Shown in pieces: positions 18,539 to 26,932 of a stretch of DNA of 64,000 nucleotides. Numbering within the stretch: the first letter of the stretch is position 1; the number at the start of each line of letters is the position of its first letter. A model generated the notes under the pieces. It saw only the letters and a list, made by a program, of their open reading frames with translations. It had not been told where the DNA came from and made no database searches. The translations under genes and the position numbers were made by a program. Source of the stretch: Planctomycetota bacterium (GTDB taxonomy: Bacteria; Planctomycetota; Planctomycetia; Pirellulales; Pirellulaceae); contig JAQCHP010000002.1 of the NCBI GenBank assembly GCA_027619595.1, positions 1-64,000 on the forward strand, given 5' to 3'.

Positions 18539-19825
18539 ATGTCCGAGTCGAGTGACGTTCCTGAGATTTCGAGCCTAAGGGAATTGACGTCGGTGCAATG
18601 GAAGACGGGCACTGCTGCCGTATTGGGTTGGTTGTTCGACGGCCTTGATATGCACCTCTATACGCTTGTTGCGATCCCGTTTGTTGCAGAATTGCTTGGG
18701 GTTGGGCGCAATGATGTATCCGTCGGGCGATACGGTTCGATTATTCAAGCGTCTTTTCTCGTTGGCTGGGCGCTGGGAGGCGCATTCTTTGGTGTCATCG
18801 CAGACCGTATCGGACGAAGTCGTGCGTTAGTGCTGACGATCCTAACTTACGCCTGTTTTACCGGCCTGTCATACTTCGCCCAAACTTGGTGGCATTTGCT
18901 TATTTTTCGTTTCTTGGCGGCGCTTGGAATCGGTGGCGAATGGGCAGTTGGAGCATCTCTTTTATCGGAAACTTGGCCGCGTAGCTGGCGTCCCTGGCTC
19001 GCGGCGGTTCTGCAGTCCGGCGTCAATGTCGGCGTCATCCTGGCTTGTGTCGCGGCATACCTTCTCGCTGAACACACGCATCGTACTGTGTTCCTCGTCG
19101 GGATCTTGCCGGCATTTCTTGTGCTATGGATTCGTAAGGCGGTGCCAGAACCGGAAGAATGGCATCAAGCCCAATCACACTCTGAAATTCGCTCCACGGG
19201 GATCGGTGCCCTATTTCACCCTGGCGTGCGACGGACAACGCTGTTAACAACGACGGTGTGCGCGCTTGGCCTAACAGGGCATTGGGCCATCATGTTTTGG
19301 TTCATCGCGCACCTCCGAAGCCTGCCTGAGTACGCTGACTGGACCGATGCCCAACGTAGCACACTTGCCAGTCAAGCACTTTTGTTGATGATGTGCACAT
19401 CGATCATCGGAAACTTCTTGTCCGCGATAATTGCACGAGGCATAGGATATCGATTGGCGATCGTCCTGATATTTCTTGCCTATTTCGCCACATGTTCATG
19501 CGCCTATGGCTGGCAGCGAGCGGGCGACGATTTGTGGTACTGGATAATACCAATAGGTATCTGCCAAGGGGTGTTCGCGCTATTTACAATGTACTTGCCA
19601 CCCTTGTTTCCTACGCTGATTCGTTCGACGGGTGCTGGATTTTGCTACAACATCGGCCGTCTTGCCGCCGCTGTGGGTACGGTATTTTTCGGACTTGTCT
19701 CTAAAGTGGGTGACTATCGGTACGCGCTGTTCTACGCAGGATTTCTTTTCCTGCCAGCAGCGGCAGTTGCTTGTTTCTTGGATGAGCCACCAGACGAACT
19801 GGCGCCCATCGCACCTGTCGAGTAG
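18539..19825 (+). CDS. MFS transporter, organic-acid/sugar-acid type
   Basis: A 428-residue major facilitator with about 12 hydrophobic segments. The N-terminal GWLFDGLDMHLYTLVAIPFV and the loop GVIADRIGRSRALVLTI (motif A type, after the second helix) match the AAHS/SHS/NanT-like branch that imports aromatic, dicarboxylic or sugar acids. The ATG at 18539 is chosen because GGGAGG lies 6 bases ahead; 70 residues of open frame further upstream do not look like protein. It is convergent with an FAH-family enzyme gene, 20 bp apart. The substrate is unknown; a sugar acid is a reasonable inference from that neighbour. Confidence 0.9.
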   Translation: MSESSDVPEISSLRELTSVQWKTGTAAVLGWLFDGLDMHLYTLVAIPFVAELLGVGRNDVSVGRYGSIIQASFLVGWALGGAFFGVIADRIGRSRALVLTILTYACFTGLSYFAQTWWHLLIFRFLAALGIGGEWAVGASLLSETWPRSWRPWLAAVLQSGVNVGVILACVAAYLLAEHTHRTVFLVGILPAFLVLWIRKAVPEPEEWHQAQSHSEIRSTGIGALFHPGVRRTTLLTTTVCALGLTGHWAIMFWFIAHLRSLPEYADWTDAQRSTLASQALLLMMCTSIIGNFLSAIIARGIGYRLAIVLIFLAYFATCSCAYGWQRAGDDLWYWIIPIGICQGVFALFTMYLPPLFPTLIRSTGAGFCYNIGRLAAAVGTVFFGLVSKVGDYRYALFYAGFLFLPAAAVACFLDEPPDELAPIAPVE

Positions 19826-19845
19826 ATAACCGGAATCTAAACTCC

Positions 19846-20700
19846 CTATCCTTGAATCACGGAATTTACTAGCGTCCCGATGCCGTCGATACTCATGGTT
19901 ATCAGATCGTCAGGTTGAAGCGTAAATTCGCGCGGTGGCACAATGCCAGTACCGGTAAGTAGGAACGCGCCGGTGGGGAAGCTGTTGTCGCGACCTAGCC
20001 AACTCACGAGATCTTCCGGTGTGCGAGCCATTTGTGCAATTGATGTGGTACCCTCGAACACGACTTGTGATTTGCGTGTAATGTTGAGATGAATGTGTAC
20101 GTCAGTAAGCTTTTGCACCGACCCCGCTAAAGTAATGCAGGGTCCGATCGCGCAGCAGTCTCGATAAACCTTGGCTTGCGGTAAATAGAGCGGATTTTCG
20201 CCTTCAATGTCGCGACTGCTCATGTCGTTGCCGATCGTGTAGCCGACGATTTCGAGTCGTGAATTAAGCGCCAGGGTAAGTTCGGGTTCGGGTACGTTCC
20301 AATGAGAATCGAGGCGAATGCGTACCGGTTGCCCCAGACCGACAACTCGATGCGGTGTAGCTTTGAAAAATAGTTCCGGTCGAGGTGACGTATAAACACG
20401 ATCGTAACACGATGCAGCCGCCTCCGATTCTTCCATGCGGGCAGTTTGGCTACGACGGTAGGTCACTCCGGCAGCCCAGACTTCTTGGTCATCCACGGGG
20501 GTGAGAAGTTGATCTGCGGACACGATCGCCGCTTCTGTTTGTTCGAGCCACTGAGTTACCTGATCTGTTAAATCCGTAGCTTCGAGCCACTGCCGCAGTG
20601 ACTTGCCATCTGATCCAATCGCATGCCGCCACGGCCCTTTCCCGTCGGATACGGCGATTGCTGAGTTTCCTTGGGGCCGCTTGTATTTAGCCAACTTCAT
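19846..20700 (-). CDS. FAH-family enzyme, 2-dehydro-3-deoxy-arabinonate dehydratase-like
   Basis: A 284-residue fumarylacetoacetate hydrolase superfamily protein. The segments [47 protein letters not shown] and [20 protein letters not shown] carry the expected metal ligands (Glu of EPEL, Asp of GNDMSSRD) and resemble archaeal KdaD-type 2-dehydro-3-deoxy-D-arabinonate dehydratases. The closely related acylpyruvate hydrolases remain possible. The ATG at 20700 is preceded by AAGAGAT-like purines; a GTG directly before it is the alternative. The enzyme would be cytoplasmic and act in non-phosphorylative pentose or sugar-acid catabolism. Confidence 0.82.
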   Translation of the reverse strand: MKLAKYKRPQGNSAIAVSDGKGPWRHAIGSDGKSLRQWLEATDLTDQVTQWLEQTEAAIVSADQLLTPVDDQEVWAAGVTYRRSQTARMEESEAAASCYDRVYTSPRPELFFKATPHRVVGLGQPVRIRLDSHWNVPEPELTLALNSRLEIVGYTIGNDMSSRDIEGENPLYLPQAKVYRDCCAIGPCITLAGSVQKLTDVHIHLNITRKSQVVFEGTTSIAQMARTPEDLVSWLGRDNSFPTGAFLLTGTGIVPPREFTLQPDDLITMSIDGIGTLVNSVIQG

Positions 20701-20771
20701 CACGGATCTCTTTCTTCAGATAGAGCGTTGTGCAGGCGACGAACGCAGTAACCGTACTTGGAATGATAACC

Positions 20772-21596
20772 TTAAATCGTGTGTCTTGTTCGTTGACGTT
20801 GAGACTCGTAAAACAGGATGGCAGCTGCCACGGAGACATTCAAGCTGTCCACATGACCAGCCATCGGAATTGATACCGGGGTTACCGCATGGTGGTTCCA
20901 GATTTCGGAAAGGCCATTTGCTTCGCTCCCTAAGACAATCGCTGTAGGTCGAGTCAAATCAAACTCGTCATACGTCTTTTTCGCATCGACTCGGGTGGCA
21001 AGGATTTGTATTGAGTAACTTGCCAGTTTCTCCAGCGTGATGGCAGCGGATGCGATGTATGTTGGCAGCGAAAACACAGCGCCGGTACTGGCTCGTATGA
21101 CGTTCGGATTGTAAAGGTCGGCGATCGGATTCGTAACGATGAACGCATCCACACCTGCGCCGCCGCCGGTCCTTAACATCGCACCCAAGTTCCCGGGCTT
21201 TTCAATTCCATCGACCACTGCGATTAATGGATTATCTGACAGTTTCCAGACCGCGTCTGTCAGCGGCGGCATGACAGCGACAGCCACACATTCGGCCCTA
21301 CGTTCACCATATCCAAGTTGATCGTAGAGATGGGCTGCCAGCACAAGCCACGTCGCATCCGTTGATTCACTCCAGTCGTTTAAGTCGCTATACTGACTTG
21401 GAAATGGTCTCTCCGTTTGCAAGTCTTCGTGGGTATAGACCTCTAGAATCGTCACGCCTGCCTGCACAGCTCGTCCAAGCTCGCGCACTCCGTCAATAAG
21501 AAATCTTCCGGAACGTCGTCGGTCGCGTGAGCTTCTGAGTCGCAACGCAGCACGAAATCGGGGGTTCTGAGAACTTGATATATGAAGTGATCGCAT
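20772..21596 (-). CDS. TrmH/SpoU-family RNA 2'-O-methyltransferase
   Basis: A 274-residue SPOUT methyltransferase. The N-terminal substrate-binding domain shows SSQNPRFRAALRLRSSRDRR and GRFLIDGVRELGRAV. The knotted catalytic domain carries motif 1 KPGNLGAMLRTGGGAGVDAF, motif 2 AIVLGSEANGLS and motif 3 IPMAGHVDSLNVSVAAAILF. Family members methylate a ribose 2'-OH in tRNA or rRNA; the exact site cannot be told. It follows the preceding RNA methyltransferase gene by 6 bp and is likely co-transcribed with it. Confidence 0.93.
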   Translation of the reverse strand: MRSLHISSSQNPRFRAALRLRSSRDRRRSGRFLIDGVRELGRAVQAGVTILEVYTHEDLQTERPFPSQYSDLNDWSESTDATWLVLAAHLYDQLGYGERRAECVAVAVMPPLTDAVWKLSDNPLIAVVDGIEKPGNLGAMLRTGGGAGVDAFIVTNPIADLYNPNVIRASTGAVFSLPTYIASAAITLEKLASYSIQILATRVDAKKTYDEFDLTRPTAIVLGSEANGLSEIWNHHAVTPVSIPMAGHVDSLNVSVAAAILFYESQRQRTRHTI

Positions 21597-21602
21597 CGAC
21601 GG

Positions 21603-22514
21603 CTATGGTTCTGAAATAGGAGATGTACCGGGCCATCGGACAACGACCCCACTGGGTAGACTGCGTCCGTCGGCCGTCACAATCCGCATGTCGCAAGATT
21701 CCACTAACCTCAATCCATGAGCCGAATGAGCCAATATCGGCGAAACTGCTTCACGAAGTTTTTGAGGGTCCCATCCCATCGTGTGGCAACTCAGCATCAA
21801 AAAACCGTGTTCAGGCCGCCATAGGTTTTGGCACGCATCCAATAATACGCTAAGGTCCCGTTCGAACTTCCAGCGTTCGCCGCGAATTCCATGTCCGTAG
21901 CTAGGTGGGTCCAGGATAATTCCATCGTAGAGTCGATGTCGACGGATTTCACGCTGCACAAACTTAATCGCGTCATCTACAATCCAACGGATGGGGGCGT
22001 TAGCAAACCCAGATCGGGACGCGTTATGTTGTGCCCATTCGACGACACTCCGTTGTGAGTCCACATGCACCACTTGCGCGCCTGCCTGTGCCGCTGCGAG
22101 CGTACTGCCGCCAGTGTACGCGAAAAGATTGAGAACTTGCAGCGGGTGGGGACTCTGACGGATCCGGGACTGTAACCAGCTCCAATTCTCGAGTTGCTCG
22201 GGAAAGATTCCCACCTGCCCCGCAGCGGTGGTTCGTAGCTCGAATTTCGATTCCTGCCACTGGCATGTCCAAGGAGGGACCAGCGACGGTTGCCATACAC
22301 CCTCGTCGGTTCCTTCCGCGACGAACCTCACCGAGGCTGACATCCAGGCCGACGGGTTCCGGACCGCGTGCCGTTCAAGCCCTGCCGCCGGCCGATCGAC
22401 AACGGTCTGACCAAACCGTTCCAGCTTGCGACCAGCGCCGAAATCCAATAATTCATAGTCAAAGTCGCTTTTTGCTGCCTGCTCTGGGTAGTCGCGCACG
22501 GAAAAGATGCTCAC
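21603..22514 (-). CDS. Class I SAM-dependent rRNA methyltransferase, RlmI/RlmK-like
   Basis: A 303-residue methyltransferase with SAM motif I VLNLFAYTGGSTLAAAQAGA, an acidic ribose-binding residue in VVHVDSQRSVVEWAQHN, and motif IV GIILDPPSYGHG. This is the layout of the SAM-dependent methyltransferase domain of 23S rRNA m5C enzymes. It lacks the N-terminal PUA domain of E. coli RlmI and is about 95 residues shorter. The start is a GTG at 22514. It is divergent from the LRR-PDZ gene and 6 bp upstream of a SPOUT methyltransferase gene. Confidence 0.9.
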   Translation of the reverse strand: MSIFSVRDYPEQAAKSDFDYELLDFGAGRKLERFGQTVVDRPAAGLERHAVRNPSAWMSASVRFVAEGTDEGVWQPSLVPPWTCQWQESKFELRTTAAGQVGIFPEQLENWSWLQSRIRQSPHPLQVLNLFAYTGGSTLAAAQAGAQVVHVDSQRSVVEWAQHNASRSGFANAPIRWIVDDAIKFVQREIRRHRLYDGIILDPPSYGHGIRGERWKFERDLSVLLDACQNLWRPEHGFLMLSCHTMGWDPQKLREAVSPILAHSAHGLRLVESCDMRIVTADGRSLPSGVVVRWPGTSPISEP

Positions 22515-22554
22515 AATGGATATGGAATCGACTATCGTCGCGGAGTTAGTACGG

Positions 22555-23829
22555 ATGGCCGGGCGGGAAGCATTGACGATCGTGATGGCCTTGTGCTGTT
22601 GCTGGGCGGTAACCCCAGCTCGGTGTCAGGATACCACGCGCCCTTCCGCAGCAAAACCGGCAGACGGAACAGGTGCCGCGGGGAATTCAGTGTCGGCTGG
22701 TGGTGCAACGCAATCCGCCGATGAAGCGGGGCAGACCGACGATAATGCCCGTTCGTTGTTAAGCGACGAGGCTCTCTCTTTTTGGGCCAAGGAGTTGGAA
22801 AGCCCCCAGTATTCAGTGCGTTCCGCGGCGACGGACCGACTGATGGACCTGACACCCGAGCAATTGCCAAAGTTTGTTGCGTTATTTCTTGAGGGGAGCC
22901 TCGAGTCGATCCAGCGCGGGGCGCTCGTCCTGCAACATTTGGCGCTTTCTGGTAGCGATGCCCAACAACGGGCCGCCCGTCAGATCTTGGGTGAACTATC
23001 GCGTTCCGGCCCTTCACTGTTGGCGCAACGGGCCCGGGAATCGCTGGACGCAGTTGCGCGTGAGAAACGTCAGCGAGCTATCGTAAAACTTACCGCCGCC
23101 GGTGCCCAATACCACAACGATAGCAACAGCGTTCCCGAATTCATGGTACGGGCACAGCCTTTGCCAACCATACGGTTCGGAAGAACATGGCGTGGTGATC
23201 TCCCTATGCTGGAATTGCTTTCCTGCGTTCAGGAAGTGGAGCGAGTTGTGCTCGAAGGTCCGCAAATTGATGATCGATGGATTCCCTACATCGCCCAACT
23301 GCCCAGGCTAAGAACGCTCACAATTCGCAAGGCCAGTCTAACGGATGAAGGACTCGTCCCGTTGCAGAACGCTGCCTCGTTGCGATCGCTCGAAATCTAT
23401 TATACCGATCTGACGAATAGCTCAGTTCCCACCCTAGGTAAACTCAAACTCGAAGTCCTCACGATGTTTGGGAACAAGCTGACTAAGGACCAGAAAGACG
23501 TGCTAAGCGATGCCATTCCGACCGCCAAGGTCGACCTGCGGCCGGGCGGAGCCTTTCTTGGGGTTGGGCCACCGCAGCAGGGAGAAAATGGCGATGGCTT
23601 ACGTGGCTGCCACGTCTATGTCGTATTGCCAAAATCGGGCGCGGAGCGAGCTGGCATTCAACGACAAGACATTATCGTCAAATACAACGGAACCGAAGTG
23701 AACAATTTTCTGCAAATGACCGAATTAATCGGTCGGCAGCGACCTGGCGATGTCGTTCCAATTCAAGTACTCCGTGACGGTCAACCATTGGTAGTCGAAG
23801 CCACCTTGGGTGAGTGGAGCGAAAAGTAG
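22555..23829 (+). CDS. Exported leucine-rich repeat and PDZ domain protein
   Basis: A protein of about 424 residues. A signal peptide (MAGREALTIVMALCCCWAV) is followed by a low-complexity linker, a helical region with HEAT-like character (YSVRSAATDRLMDLTPEQLP), three to four leucine-rich repeats (RLRTLTIRKASLTDEGLVPL, ASLRSLEIYYTDLTNSSVPT) and a C-terminal PDZ domain (FLGVGPP, AERAGIQRQDIIVKYNGTEV, GDVVPIQVLRDGQ). I prefer the ATG at 22555 (GGAG 9 bases ahead, clean signal peptide) over 22507 or 22516. No protease domain is present, so PDZ probably acts as a binding module. It is divergent from the rRNA methyltransferase gene. Confidence 0.85.
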   Translation: MAGREALTIVMALCCCWAVTPARCQDTTRPSAAKPADGTGAAGNSVSAGGATQSADEAGQTDDNARSLLSDEALSFWAKELESPQYSVRSAATDRLMDLTPEQLPKFVALFLEGSLESIQRGALVLQHLALSGSDAQQRAARQILGELSRSGPSLLAQRARESLDAVAREKRQRAIVKLTAAGAQYHNDSNSVPEFMVRAQPLPTIRFGRTWRGDLPMLELLSCVQEVERVVLEGPQIDDRWIPYIAQLPRLRTLTIRKASLTDEGLVPLQNAASLRSLEIYYTDLTNSSVPTLGKLKLEVLTMFGNKLTKDQKDVLSDAIPTAKVDLRPGGAFLGVGPPQQGENGDGLRGCHVYVVLPKSGAERAGIQRQDIIVKYNGTEVNNFLQMTELIGRQRPGDVVPIQVLRDGQPLVVEATLGEWSEK

Positions 23830-23867
23830 AAAGTCTCTATCATGACAAGCCATCTGCGGAATGGGAG

Positions 23868-23893
23868 CTAGTCCGGCGAACGAATCGGACTAG
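23868..23893. other. Perfect inverted repeat upstream of purE
   Basis: CTAGTCCG (23868-23875) is repeated as CGGACTAG (23886-23893) around a 10-base loop. It lies 35 bp before the purE start codon and 39 bp after the LRR-PDZ stop. It could be a terminator stem without a strong U-run, or an operator/leader hairpin for purEK. Confidence 0.6.
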
Positions 23894-23927
23894 TTGACGA
23901 TTTGGCACAAGCAAGGGGAGAACAGCA

Positions 23928-24422
23928 TTGACTTCCAAGGACGCCCCGAAAGTCGGCGTGATCATGGGCAGTAAATCGGATTGGGAAACGATGCGCCACG
24001 CAGTGGACGTCCTTGAACAATTCGGTGTTTGTCACGAACATCGCGTTGTATCAGCGCATCGGACGCCAGAATGGATGTGCCAGTACGCCAGTAGCGCGGA
24101 AGAGCGTGGACTGCACGTGATTATCGCGGGAGCAGGAGGCGCGGCCCACCTCCCTGGCATGGTTGCCGCACAGACAACATTGCCTGTGCTGGGAGTCCCC
24201 GTTCAGAGTCGGGCGCTGTCGGGGCTCGATTCGCTCTTATCGATCGTGCAGATGCCAGGGGGTGTTCCCGTCGGTACTCTTTCGATTGGTGAGTCGGGTG
24301 CCATCAACGCCGCCCTTCTTGCCATTCGTATCCTGGCAAATAGTGACGCTCGACTGCGAGCCAAGTTACATGCGTATGCCGAAGAACAGCGACAACGTGT
24401 GCTGCAGGATTCGAATCTATGA
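23928..24422 (+). CDS. purE: N5-carboxyaminoimidazole ribonucleotide mutase
   Basis: A 164-residue class I PurE, which rearranges N5-CAIR to CAIR in purine synthesis. Conserved blocks are [66 protein letters not shown] and [14 protein letters not shown]. The start appears to be TTG at 23928, with AAGGGGAG 7 bases upstream; no ATG is available near the family N terminus. It overlaps purK by 4 bp. The presence of purK supports the N5-CAIR route. Confidence 0.97.
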   Translation: MTSKDAPKVGVIMGSKSDWETMRHAVDVLEQFGVCHEHRVVSAHRTPEWMCQYASSAEERGLHVIIAGAGGAAHLPGMVAAQTTLPVLGVPVQSRALSGLDSLLSIVQMPGGVPVGTLSIGESGAINAALLAIRILANSDARLRAKLHAYAEEQRQRVLQDSNL

Positions 24423-25570
24423 CCGACATCATTTCGCCTGGTTCCACCATTGGCGTGCTGGGCAGTGGTCAATTGGGGCGTATGTTTGCCATCGCGGCAC
24501 GACGCCTGGGATATCGGGTCCATGTCCTATCTCCAGACCAGGATACTCCTACAGGCCAAGTGGCTGATCTTGAAATCAACGCCGACTACCTCGACTTGGA
24601 TGCCATCGAGCGATTAGCACGTTCGGTGGATGTTGTTTCGTTCGAATTTGAAAATGTTCCTTTCGAGACCGTTCAGGTGGTGGAAAGGTTTGCGCCCGTG
24701 CGCCCATCAGGGAATGTTCTACACATCACACAAAACCGATGGCGTGAAAAGTCATTCCTTAAGCAGGCTGGCATACCCGTGACGCCTTTCCAACACGTTC
24801 AGTCGCTGGATGAATTGAAACGGGCGTTCGCAAATCAGAAAAATCGACCTGGCGTATTGAAGACAAGCTCGTGGGGTTACGACGGTAAAGGGCAAGTGCC
24901 GGTAAGGGGTGTTAACGACTTAGAAAACGCCTGGAAATCTCTGCAAACTGACGACGCGATTTTGGAAGAGTTTATCGACTTCAGTTGCGAAATATCGGTG
25001 ATTGCCGCCCGTAGCATTAAGGGAGACGTGGCTGCCTATCAGCCCTTCGGCAATACGCACCAAAACCATATTCTCGATATCACGGTTTCTCCAGCGCAGT
25101 TGCCAGCATCGGTTGCTGCGCAGGCCGAACACATTGCGGGCCAAGTTTTGACGCAACTGAATGTCGTTGGTGTGTTATGCGTCGAGTTTTTCGTGACATA
25201 CGATGGACAATTGCTGGTCAATGAATTAGCTCCGCGACCGCACAATTCTGGACACCTTACTATCGATGCCCATGTTTCATGCCAGTTCGAGCAGCAAGTA
25301 CGTGCCGTGTGTGGGCTACCGTTGGGTTCGATACGTCAACTACGACCAGCAGCCATGGCGAACTTATTAGGGGACCTTTGGTCTGACGGCGAACCGAACT
25401 GGGATGCTGTCTGCGGATTCCCCGAAGTCAAGCTGCATCTCTATGGCAAGCAACATCCACGCCCTGGACGCAAGATGGGGCACTTAGTAGCGACCGCGGA
25501 TTCCGTCGAGCAGGCTCAGGCGATCGTACAAGATGCCCGTAACGCGTTTACTGCGAAAACTTCTGCGTAG
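24419..25570 (+). CDS. purK: 5-(carboxyamino)imidazole ribonucleotide synthase
   Basis: A 383-residue ATP-grasp enzyme that makes N5-CAIR from AIR, bicarbonate and ATP. It shows the N-terminal [20 protein letters not shown], the ATP-grasp segments [13 protein letters not shown] and [17 protein letters not shown], and the C-terminal [17 protein letters not shown]. Its ATG overlaps the purE stop (ATGA), so translation is coupled. It is convergent with the DUF1552 gene, 20 bp apart. Confidence 0.97.
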   Translation: MTDIISPGSTIGVLGSGQLGRMFAIAARRLGYRVHVLSPDQDTPTGQVADLEINADYLDLDAIERLARSVDVVSFEFENVPFETVQVVERFAPVRPSGNVLHITQNRWREKSFLKQAGIPVTPFQHVQSLDELKRAFANQKNRPGVLKTSSWGYDGKGQVPVRGVNDLENAWKSLQTDDAILEEFIDFSCEISVIAARSIKGDVAAYQPFGNTHQNHILDITVSPAQLPASVAAQAEHIAGQVLTQLNVVGVLCVEFFVTYDGQLLVNELAPRPHNSGHLTIDAHVSCQFEQQVRAVCGLPLGSIRQLRPAAMANLLGDLWSDGEPNWDAVCGFPEVKLHLYGKQHPRPGRKMGHLVATADSVEQAQAIVQDARNAFTAKTSA

Positions 25571-25590
25571 CCGGTGATCGTCCAAGCCAC

Positions 25591-26904
25591 TTACACGTCC
25601 GCTAGTCGTTCTTGCGAATCGCCAAATGCGGGTAGGTGAATCCCAAACTTGTCCATTAAGGACAAGTAAAGACTGCACATCTTTCGGTTGGGTTGTTCCA
25701 GGTAGTCGAGGATCCGTCCACCACTTAACTGGCCGCCACCTCCGCCAACCAGGACACACGGAAGATTCTTTGCATCATGACCGCCATGCAACATACTGGA
25801 AGAAAGCATCAAGACCGAATGATCCAGGGCCGTCCCTTCCCCCTCTTTGATTGCGTCTAGCCTTCGCGCAATGTACGCCAGTTGTTCGAGGAACGACTGG
25901 TTGACCTTAAGGAAATCGTCATCGTTTCGATGGGACAGTTCATGATGTCCGACTTCGACCCCCAGGTGTGGAAACTGGAGATAACTGTGATCATTGTTGA
26001 GCTTGAGCGTACAGACGCGTGTGGCGTCGGTCTGAAATGCCAGTACCAGAATATCGCACATGAGTCGCATATGTTCGGCAAGGTTCTGCGGGATTCCGTC
26101 GGCCGGACGTTGCACGATCGAACTATCAAAAGTTGGTCGCCATCCCTGCAATTCCCCTTGCTGTCCGGCTCGCTCCAGTCGCTGTTCCACTTCACGCACC
26201 GAATTCAAGTATTCATCCAGCTTTAGTCGGTCGTTGGCGCTGATCTTGCGTCGAAATTGCGCCGCCTCGATTTGAACCGCGTCGAGTACGCTGCGATCAC
26301 CCCGTTCGGCAGTATTCTTGAACAGACGATCAAACGCCAATGCTGGATAGAGTTCCAAGGGGGTAGGTGCCGTGGGAGAACTCCAAGAGATGTGCGAGCT
26401 ATAGAGCATCGAATAGTTCTTGTGGAGGCCTGGATTCGACCGTTCGCAGCCGAGTACCAAACTTGGAACTTTGGTCGATTGGCTGTACTGCTGCGCGATG
26501 ATTTGGTCAAAACTAGTGCCCGATCGGATCTCGCCGCCCGAGGCCAGCGGTGCGCCAGAAAGCAAATTGCCGGTCATGGAACTGTGGATATTGCCTTTGA
26601 GCGCTTCGGCGTTAAAGAGCCCTCGAATAAAGACCATCCGTTCACGAAATTCGGCCAAGGGTTGCAGTACCTTGCCCAATTCCATGTCTTTTCCTTGCCC
26701 TTTCGCCCACCATTCGCCACGATGAAAGCCGTTCCCCGCGAAAAGTACTGCCAGACGCATGGGCGGCTGGCTGTCACGAGCGGCTTTCCCACTTGGCTCG
26801 TCTCCCCAGACTGGCGCCGATTCCAGCCACGGTAGGGCCATCGTAACGCCGATTCCACGTAGAAAAGTGCGTCGCGCCAAACGATACGATTTTGATGGTG
26901 CCAT
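25591..26904 (-). CDS. DUF1552 Tat-exported protein
   Basis: A 437-residue DUF1552 protein with a Tat signal (ARRTFLRGIGVTMALPWLES). Family-type segments are RLAVLFAGNGFHRGEWW, SMTGNLLSGAP, SFDQIIAQQ, SLVLGCE and HGGHDAKNLPCVLVGGGGG. DUF1552 is almost always found beside a DUF1592-type haem protein in planctomycetes, as here (28 bp upstream gene end). It is analogous in position to DUF1501 in the 9370-13699 pair but a different family. The biochemical role is unknown. Confidence 0.94.
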   Translation of the reverse strand: MAPSKSYRLARRTFLRGIGVTMALPWLESAPVWGDEPSGKAARDSQPPMRLAVLFAGNGFHRGEWWAKGQGKDMELGKVLQPLAEFRERMVFIRGLFNAEALKGNIHSSMTGNLLSGAPLASGGEIRSGTSFDQIIAQQYSQSTKVPSLVLGCERSNPGLHKNYSMLYSSHISWSSPTAPTPLELYPALAFDRLFKNTAERGDRSVLDAVQIEAAQFRRKISANDRLKLDEYLNSVREVEQRLERAGQQGELQGWRPTFDSSIVQRPADGIPQNLAEHMRLMCDILVLAFQTDATRVCTLKLNNDHSYLQFPHLGVEVGHHELSHRNDDDFLKVNQSFLEQLAYIARRLDAIKEGEGTALDHSVLMLSSSMLHGGHDAKNLPCVLVGGGGGQLSGGRILDYLEQPNRKMCSLYLSLMDKFGIHLPAFGDSQERLADV

Positions 26905-26932
26905 GGTCGGTTAGTTCCTTCTTAATGAGGCG

